From Ichthyophthirius multifiliis (lineage: Eukaryota > Ciliophora > Oligohymenophorea > Hymenostomatida), in the NCBI RefSeq assembly GCF_000220395.1, contig NW_004087729.1, forward strand, positions 1 through 64,000: a DNA stretch of 64,000 nt, read 5' to 3'. Shown piece by piece: positions 56,622 through 64,000 of the stretch (the first letter of the stretch is position 1; each line of letters begins with the position of its first letter). The notes under the pieces were generated by a model. The model saw nothing but the letters and a program-made list of their open reading frames with translations, had not been told where the DNA came from and made no database searches. The translations under genes and the position numbers were made by a program.

Positions 56622-58556
56622 ATGTCCTACAACACCAACACACAATAGAATTTTTTAAACAAATATTCTCGTTTATCCCAAAACTCAAATGAATGGAATT
56701 AAATTGAATATGATCTACAACTCGGCTTAGGTTCCACAACAGCCCTAGTAAAGCATATTTGGAGTATTTCTAATCCTAAACTAACATTCGAATTTGACAA
56801 AAACAACAAAAATTTATTAATACTAGATTCTTATATAGAGACTTGTAAACTAAAAGAAAACACCAGTTTATAGAAAATATGTTAAAAAGGCTTTGAGTTT
56901 TCAAATAAAGACACTGGTTTAATATTTCCTACAGGCCATATATAACTATCCGATAATAACAAAAATAAATCCTATGAAGTTTTAATGCTAAAAATTGCAT
57001 CAGGTAAATCTTATTGTGTGCCTTTTAAAAATGGGGATTATTAGAAAAGTTTAAATTATACACTTCCGGCAGATTTCGATAGTATTTACCTATATGACGA
57101 AGACGAAGACCGAAACAGTGGTATCTTCCGCCATAAATACATTCTTTTCAAGAACGAATAAATCCTTCCCATGTACATCATACAATTCGAATTTAATGAG
57201 GAAAAAGAGAAGCAACTAAATCCTCCTTAATGTGATGTTTGTGAAGATAACGAAGATAAACTCTTTTGTAAACAAGATGAGGCAAATTTATGTTATAATT
57301 GTGATGAAGAATGCCATTTAAAAGGCGGAAAGTTGGCTAACAAACATATTAGGATAAAAATTTAATAAAAACCAAAAAGTTTTGGATTATGTATGAACCA
57401 TTAGGATACTAATATAGAACTTTATTGCACTGTATGCCATTAATTATTATGTGTATATTGCAAAATTTAAGGATCGCATTCTTAAGGAGAGGCTGCTGGG
57501 CATAATTTAGTAAAAATCCAAGAAGCGCATAAAAAAGCGATGTCTGAATCTAAAGAATTCGATCCTTTATTAGAAAAAAGGAAAAATTAATTATCAGATT
57601 AACTAAATTAAATTGATATGAAAATTAAGTAAAAAATATAAAAAATAAATAAATTAGTATTAATTTATATTTGTATTTTTTTTAGAGAAATAAATATTAA
57701 TGCAAGCAATATAGAAGAATAAATATATAAAATATTATAAGAAGCGCTTGAATAATTATAAGAAAAAACTAAACAAAAAATGAGTCTTTTAATAGCCGAT
57801 TAATTAGAATTAAAAGACAATATGATTAAATCTAATGGATGGAATCTTTTCTAAAATATTAATAGGATATATTATCACCTTCTGATTATTTAAATTCTTG
57901 GTCGAGACATAGTGCAATGAGGAATAGAATATTATCTTAATCTAAAAAAGATTTTCTTTCTGATGTTTAACCAGATTTGAGGCTTATTCACGCAAACATA
58001 CAAATTAGTTCAGATCAAAAATTAGAAGATTATGATAATGATTAATAATAGAATTAATTTTACTAAGATTAATCTTAAAATAATATTGAAAAATAAGGTT
58101 TATTGCCGTAATTTTATTTTATTTTAAAATATATATATTTAAAAATATAAATAAAATATATATAATCTATAGAGGTTACACATCAAATTTGCGTTCAAAT
58201 ATATTTTCGAAACATAATAATAATATTAATAATAATATAAATATTAATATTAATAATAATAATAATAAATAATTTTAAAATGATAAAAATATAAAATTTA
58301 TAAATTCTATAAACAAAAAGGAAACTTTAAAAATAAATTAATAAAATACTGATGAAGAAGGGGATTAAAATAACATTAATAATATTTAAATAAAAAAATA
58401 ATCAGGATTATTAAATTTAATACCAACTTCAGGTATAAATTGTATTTAAAATAAATTAAGTGAAGATACATCGCCAAAAAGATTCAGGAATTAAATGGGA
58501 AGTGTAACAAATATTTTAGAAGGTTAAACTTCAAGATAAACTGAAGAAAATATTTG

Positions 58557-58557
<1 letters not shown>
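56622..58557 (+). CDS. tandem B-box zinc-finger protein
   Basis: Introns at 57629-57685 and 58098-58174 fit both phases. The N-terminal about 200 residues are unassigned (STTALVKHIWSISNPKLTFEFD, GLIFPTGHIQLS). B-box 1 begins near residue 203 (CDVCEDNEDKLFCKQDEANLCYNCDEECH), with two CxxC pairs as in plant CONSTANS-like B-boxes. B-box 2 near 256 has CMNHQ, LYCTVCHQLLCVYC and SHSQGEAAGH. A coiled coil follows, then WMESFLKYQQDILSPSDYLNSWSRHS and an Asn-rich tail to TGA 58555-58557. One base seems missing near 57825-57832, since the frame must shift between the coiled coil and WMESF. B-boxes mediate protein interaction; no RING domain is present, so it is not a classic TRIM ligase. Confidence 0.83.

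Positions 58558-58629
<72 letters not shown>
58557..58629. repeat. (ATACAT)12 hexanucleotide repeat
   Basis: About 12 perfect copies of ATACAT beginning at the stop codon of the B-box gene, so within its 3' UTR and between it and the convergent Ku70 stop at 58709. Confidence 0.92.
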
Positions 58630-58708
58630 AAATATATATACATATTTATTTAAAAATTAATAAATTATAAATTTTATATACATTAACATAAAATTATTTA
58701 TTTTATTT

Positions 58709-59852
58709 TCATATATTTATTTTTTTATATTCTATATATTTTAATATTTCTTCATCTGTTACATCCTTATTTTTAAAAATATATATAAATTTTATTATAT
58801 GTTTTTTTTTTTACTTAATTTTCAAGTAATTGCTTTTCTATTTTTTTACAAAATTCTTAATTTTAATTTTATTCATTTACTTTTTTTAAAAAAAATTAAA
58901 TTATTATAATATAATATAAAATTAATTACTTATATCGTCTATTAAAATTACATTATCTTCATTTATTTGTTTAGAATTATATTTTTATTAACAATTTTAT
59001 TTTTAAGCATTATTCTAATTTTCTTATATATCACATGTACTAGTATTTGACTAATTTATAATTTAAACACTTTCCGAAGTTTCAGAAAAAACATTTTTAT
59101 TACTTTTATTAGATTTCTTTGATTTTTAATCATATAATTCTTGTTAATTTAATTTTTACTTTCTTTTCTTTTATTGTTTTAAATATTAATTGTTTTCAGT
59201 TTCGCTTTCTATTTATAAGCAATCTTTAAACAAATTAATCATTTCTGAATAAGTTTCTAATTTCTAACTATCTGGTTACAATAAATCATCTATTTATTCA
59301 GGTTCAGCCTCTTCCAAAGCATGAGCCTATAAATGTGAATAAAATTTCTACAATTATGGATCTTCGAAATTTCTTAAATCAAAATCTTTTATTTCTAATC
59401 CATTAATTAATAATTAAGTCACTTTCAACTATTTATTAAATGATATTTTTTTAATATTCAAAACAATATAGATTAAATATGTTTTAAAAAAGATAAAATA
59501 AAAAACCATTTCTATAGAAACTAAATTTTTTTTTCTTTATTTTAAAGTAGGTATTTTATTAATCTCATCTCCATAAGGTAAAAATATTAAATGAAATCCA
59601 GGAGGAGTTTGTGTATGATCATTGTAATTATATTCTTCTTCTTAAGGTAAAAGAACTGCAAATCTTAATTAAGAACCTTTTCTAACAATTATTTTAGTAA
59701 CAGCAATTTATTTCTTATTTATTATATAAGAAATTTTTTAAATAAGATATAATATATTTAAATAAATTATATAAATATTTAATTTTTTGTTGTTTTTTAA
59801 AAATATTTTAAATTAAAAAAAGTTTATATATATATATATATATATTTTATAT

Positions 59853-59898
<46 letters not shown>

Positions 59899-61418
59899 AT
59901 ATATTACTTATATATTCATTTATTTAATTAAAGCATCAAACATTTATGTTGATCCTTTTTTTTAATTTTTAGAATAAAATAAATAAAAAAATAAACCTTT
60001 TAACTAATTCTTCATCAGGATAAACAAAATAGGATTATTTAAAATTATAAAATTCTTTCAAAAATTAAGAATCTTTAAATCCTACAAGGATAAGTCCTGT
60101 ATCTTATAAACTTTTTATTTTTTCCACATCTTATTTTTAAATATTAATTTTTTCCTTTCCTAATATAACACATGTTCCAATTTAATTTTTCTCTAATTCT
60201 TTTCCTGTTTCAGCACATATATTTTTAGTTAATTAACTTAAAGGCTTATTTGTTATTTTTTCGACTTTTTTAGGAACCGGAACTCTCTATTTATTATAAA
60301 AGCAATATAATTTTGCACCTATTTTTGTATCATTTCCTACTGTCCATAAAATTCTATTTATACTTCTTTTATTTATATTTAAAATATTTTTTTAATATTT
60401 TAAAATAAAATAAAAAAAAATCTACCTTTTCTTAAACATTTTATATCTAAGTCTAGTTTATAAGTCTAATATTTTTTAAGAAGTATCAATTTAAAATTGA
60501 TTAATTTCATCCTCATCTAAATTTATTATATTTTCATAAAAATTCTTAATATTAAAAACTTTTCCTGAACTATGTTTTAAAGGAAAAAGTTCCAGTTATA
60601 TTTCCAACTAAGCTAATTATTAAGATTAATGAATACATTTTTATCTTTCTGAAGAACCAGTTTAATGTGGATTATCTTCTTATGTAAAAATGAAAATTCT
60701 TCTAAAATAATCTATTTATTTACTAAAAATAAAATAAAAAAAATTATATATATATTTTTTATAATTATATATATTCACTAATTTTATAATAAACTTCCAG
60801 CCATCCAAATAACTTCATTTAAAGGACATAATCTTTTATCATTAATATTACCATAATTTTTTTGAAATAAATTATAGTTTTTTATTTTTTAAGCTTATTT
60901 TATCATTTTTGCAGATGGATTCTATAATTCGTAAACTAAATATTAATATTTAAATGTTTCATAATTATGCTTTTCCTTATTTTAATTTTAATTTGTAACA
61001 TTTTTTTTTATTATTATTTATTATTTACTGTATTGAAAAATATTAAACCTATTAAATCATCTGGTGAACTTATTATCTTTGATTTCATAAATTAAACAAA
61101 AGTTTCCATAAATATTTAAAATTAACTCTAATTGTATAATTATAATATAAAAAAAAATATATTTTTGATTACTTTTTCTTTCTCTTATTCTTTTTGAATA
61201 AACAAATCTTTTTAGCAATCTAAAATGAATAATACACCATCTTTTTTACTTTTTATATTATCATTTATCTATAAATATTATTAATAATATTTTTGAATGA
61301 AATTTAATATAATTTTTTTTACTATTTCTTAATCAAAATATTCAAGACATAATTCTTAATTATTTTTTTCGTTTGAATCTTCATTATCTTATTCCAAATC
61401 ATAATCTTCGAATTCCAT
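58709..61418 (-). CDS. KU70: Ku70, DNA end-binding subunit (XRCC6 homologue)
   Basis: Many short introns (for example 61269-61322 and 61128-61172). After an acidic start (MEFEDYDLEQDNEDSNEK) comes the Ku vWA-like domain: DGVLFILDCQKDLF, KIISSPDDLIGLIFF, LNEVIWMAGSLL and IFIFTQEDNPHQTGSSE (human FTNEDNPHG). The beta-barrel core has ILWTVGNDTKIGAKLYCFYN and TGLILVGFK...SYFVYPDEELVK (human YLRPSLFVYPEE), GSTQMFDALIKQM, KGSQLRFAVLLPQEEEY and TPPGFHLIFLPYGDE. The C-terminal part has DFDLRNFEDPQLQKFYSHLQAHALEEAEPEQIDD, and ends VTDEEILKYIEYKKINI at a SAP-like position. TGA 58709-58711. With Ku80 it binds broken DNA ends for non-homologous joining. One exon junction near 59975-60005 appears to need one extra base. 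Confidence 0.93.
59826..59900. repeat. interrupted (TA)n microsatellite in a Ku70 intron
   Basis: About 75 bases of TA repeats with a few interruptions inside an intron of Ku70, between the exon encoding GSTQMFDALIKQM and the exon encoding GSQLRFAVLL. This intron is longer than the others in the gene. Confidence 0.85.
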
Positions 61419-64000
61419 ATTTTTTATTTTTATTTTTATTATTTGTTATTTGTTATTTATTTTTAATTTATAAATAAAAAAATACTATTTTTAAAATTCT
61501 AAATACTAAATTATTAGAATATTTTTAGATTAAAATAAGACTAAATTAATAATCTAATAATTCCAAAAAATTTATTAAAATTAATTGATTTTTTATTAAT
61601 CATAATATTAAAACTTATTAAAAAATAAAAATTATTTTAGTCTTTAAATAAATTTCGCTTTTGTTTCATTACTTATTTATTTTTTAAAATAAAATAAAAT
61701 AATATTGATAAAAATATTTAACAAATAATTAAAAAACTAGTTGATGAATAAATTATTTATTATAATTTTTATTCATTTATATAAAAAATTTTTATGATAA
61801 CATTTATAAAAAACTTTTAATTAATTAAAATTTATTTATATATTAAAAATAATTATTTTTAATTAAATAAAAATATAGCATATTAAAATTCAATATATAT
61901 ATATATATTAAAAAAAAATCAAATGAATAATTTAAATATTTATTTTTCAAAAATTTAACTAATAATAAAATATTAAAGCAACACTACTTTTTTAACGCGC
62001 AAGCGATTAGCCATTTATTCAAAACAAAACAAAAATATTTGAAATTATGATTTTTATTTTTACAAAATCAAGAATTCGAAAATGTTAATATCATATAAAA
62101 TCGAGAATTTGAATTTTATAAATAATACCAGATTTATAAAATCGAAAAAAAGTTAAAATATCTTCTCATTTCAAAAATAACAATTTTTTAAAATGCAAAA
62201 AATAAAAATTCTTTTAAAAAAATGGAGATTTTTGATAAAAAATATATTATTTAAAATTAACATAATTAAGTTTTTTTTTTTAACTTATATACGTTATTAG
62301 TTTTTATATTAAAAATTATTGATGTTTAGAATAAAATAAACAAAACTTTTTAAAATATTTAATAAAGAAATTATTAAATAATATAAACTAAAGAATAAAA
62401 TATTCAATAATCATCATAACTTATGGTTATAATTATTTTCGTTATAATATTGATGAATATGATTAAAATAAAAAAAATATTTCGTATAAAAAAATACAAA
62501 AATAAAATAATAATAAATTATTTAAGATAATATTAGAGGAAATAATTTAAATATAAATTTTTATATTTGTATAAATGGCGATTTATTAAAAAATAAAATT
62601 TCAAGGGTAAAAGAAATTGGTTTAATAAAAAAAGAAAAAAAACAGTAGGATAAATTTATGTTTTAAACAAATTAAAAAGTAAAGGGAAAAAAATGCAAAA
62701 AAATATATTAATTTCTAATATAATTTGAATAAGAATTTAAATTTAAAAATGAATGAAATTAACTTTTGAAATTTATATCAAAAATGATTTTATTTTTAAT
62801 ACATATTTCTTAAAAACACCTTTTATGCTTTTATAGATAATTATTTATTAGAAAAAAAAAAAAATTATTTTACAAATAATATATTTTATAAAATAGGAAA
62901 AAAAATCTTATAATATTTAAAATTAAAATAACTTTAATAGTAAGAAAATTTCGAAATTAAATAATATTGTTCAAAAATAAAAGAATATAAATAAAAAAAA
63001 TATAATAAATTAAATTTTAAAAGTATTTTTAATTTTAAAAATGAAATGAATAATTATGTATAAATAATATTTTTAATTATATATCAAAGTAAAATAAATT
63101 TTATATATTTTTCGTATAAAATATATTTCTAATTATAAATAATATTAAAATTTCTGTCATTTTTTGTTTATTTTTATAAATATACAACATTAATATGGAA
63201 TTTGACGAACTCAACTAATAGACAAATCTAATCAGAAAATATTAAAAATAATTATTAATTTTGTTTTGTATCAATTTTAATTTTATTTCATGAAATTAAA
63301 AGGGCTTTTAATAAAATATTATTATAAAAATTAAAATAATTATAAATTATATTTATTTTAAAAACAAACATATCTCATTATCTAAAAAAATGATTTTTTT
63401 TTTTAAAAAGTAACATTTTATTTTTTAAATAGTAAATATTTGACTATAAATATTAATATAAAAAATATAAATTATATCAACATTAAAAATAATATTTAAA
63501 TTATCCTAATTTATTGAAAAAAAAAAATTTTATAAAATGAAAAAAATTTATCTTTTAATAAATTAAATATTATAAAATTAATTATTATTTATATAAATTT
63601 TTTATTAGAAACATTAAAAAATATAATTTTTTTATTTAGAAATATAATATAAATAATTATAGTAATACGAAATTAATGAATATATATATAAATAAAATGA
63701 TTATTAAAATTCTATTATAAATTAATTATATATTGAATATTTTTTATAAATTTATTTTTAATAAATACTTTGCTTGATATATATTTAATTTTAGTTTTTT
63801 TATTCGTTTTAATTAAAAAAAATCTTTTAATTATATAATTATTAAAATATATATAATATTTATTTGAAAAAAAAAATTATTTAATTAATATTATTTTTGT
63901 AAATAATTTGTTGTGTAAATATATTATTTTTTAAAAAAATAGTATTACTATATATTTTTTGCCTTTATTTATGGAAATTGTTGATTTTATATTTTTAAAT
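61419..64000. other. gene-poor AT-rich stretch
   Basis: No supported gene to the end of the window. A frame at 62575-62769 (64 residues, Lys/Gln/Asn-rich, ATG to TGA) is no longer than expected when TGA is the only stop. A GC-rich patch at about 61995-62013 containing CGCGCAAGCG stands out from the background and is unexplained. The region should include the Ku70 promoter at its left end. Confidence 0.55.

Noticed and set aside
62575-62769. 64-residue Lys/Gln/Asn-rich frame from ATG to TGA
   Set aside because: With TGA as the only stop and low GC, frames of this length are expected by chance; no family resemblance was seen.

Overview
This window looks like macronuclear (somatic) DNA of an oligohymenophorean ciliate. 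It is extremely AT-rich. TAA and TAG are read as glutamine in every recognisable gene, and only TGA ends reading frames. Introns are short (mostly about 40-110 nt) with GT...AG ends. The composition and code resemble Ichthyophthirius more than the less AT-rich Tetrahymena, but the genus is an inference. Ordinary ORF calling with the standard code breaks nearly all of these genes, so the models below were read by eye with the ciliate code.

Layout: 1-3.2 kb, gene-poor AT DNA with two related coding-like relics. 3.2-4.0 kb, an acetate/succinate-type GPR1/FUN34/YaaH transporter. 4.3-8.9 kb (minus), a 1,414-residue IREH1/RIM15-type AGC kinase with a zinc finger. 10.3-11.3 kb, a secreted papain-family protease. 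12.2-12.8 kb, a PX-domain protein. 14.1-15.2 kb (minus), a ROK fructokinase, divergent from a chromate-family transporter at 15.6-17.0 kb. 17.3-18.3 kb (minus), complex I subunit NDUFS4. 19.4-31.6 kb (minus), one gene for a 4,029-residue cysteine-rich furin-like-repeat surface protein. 32.7-33.4 kb, a YqgF/RuvX nuclease-fold protein. 34.4-34.6 kb (minus), a small Tyr-rich protein. 35.0-36.1 kb (minus), an OTU deubiquitinase with a SEC-C tail. 37.4-39.1 kb (minus), a double-GAF protein. 41.5-45.1 kb, a multi-CH-domain protein. 45.3-46.0 kb, an unknown gene. 48.2-48.8 kb, a decayed kinase. 49.3-49.9 kb, EMC4. 50.6-53.6 kb, a catalytically dead dual-specificity phosphatase with a long Asn/Gln tail. 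55.1-56.4 kb, a Gln/Asn-rich unknown. 56.6-58.6 kb, a B-box protein. 58.7-61.4 kb (minus), Ku70. After 61.4 kb no gene is supported.

The genes do not form an operon or an obvious pathway; this is an ordinary eukaryotic gene neighbourhood of transport, signalling, ER, mitochondrial and DNA-repair genes. Four genes carry what look like single-base losses, mostly in A or T homopolymers. These are best read as assembly errors, because the corrected lengths divide exactly by three where I could count them. The most distinctive items are the giant Cys-rich protein, the Ser-for-Cys phosphatase with its glutamine tract made of TAA repeats, a possible 14-nt intron in the same gene, a 78-bp hairpin inside an NDUFS4 intron, and recurrent T(n)A(n) tracts in introns.
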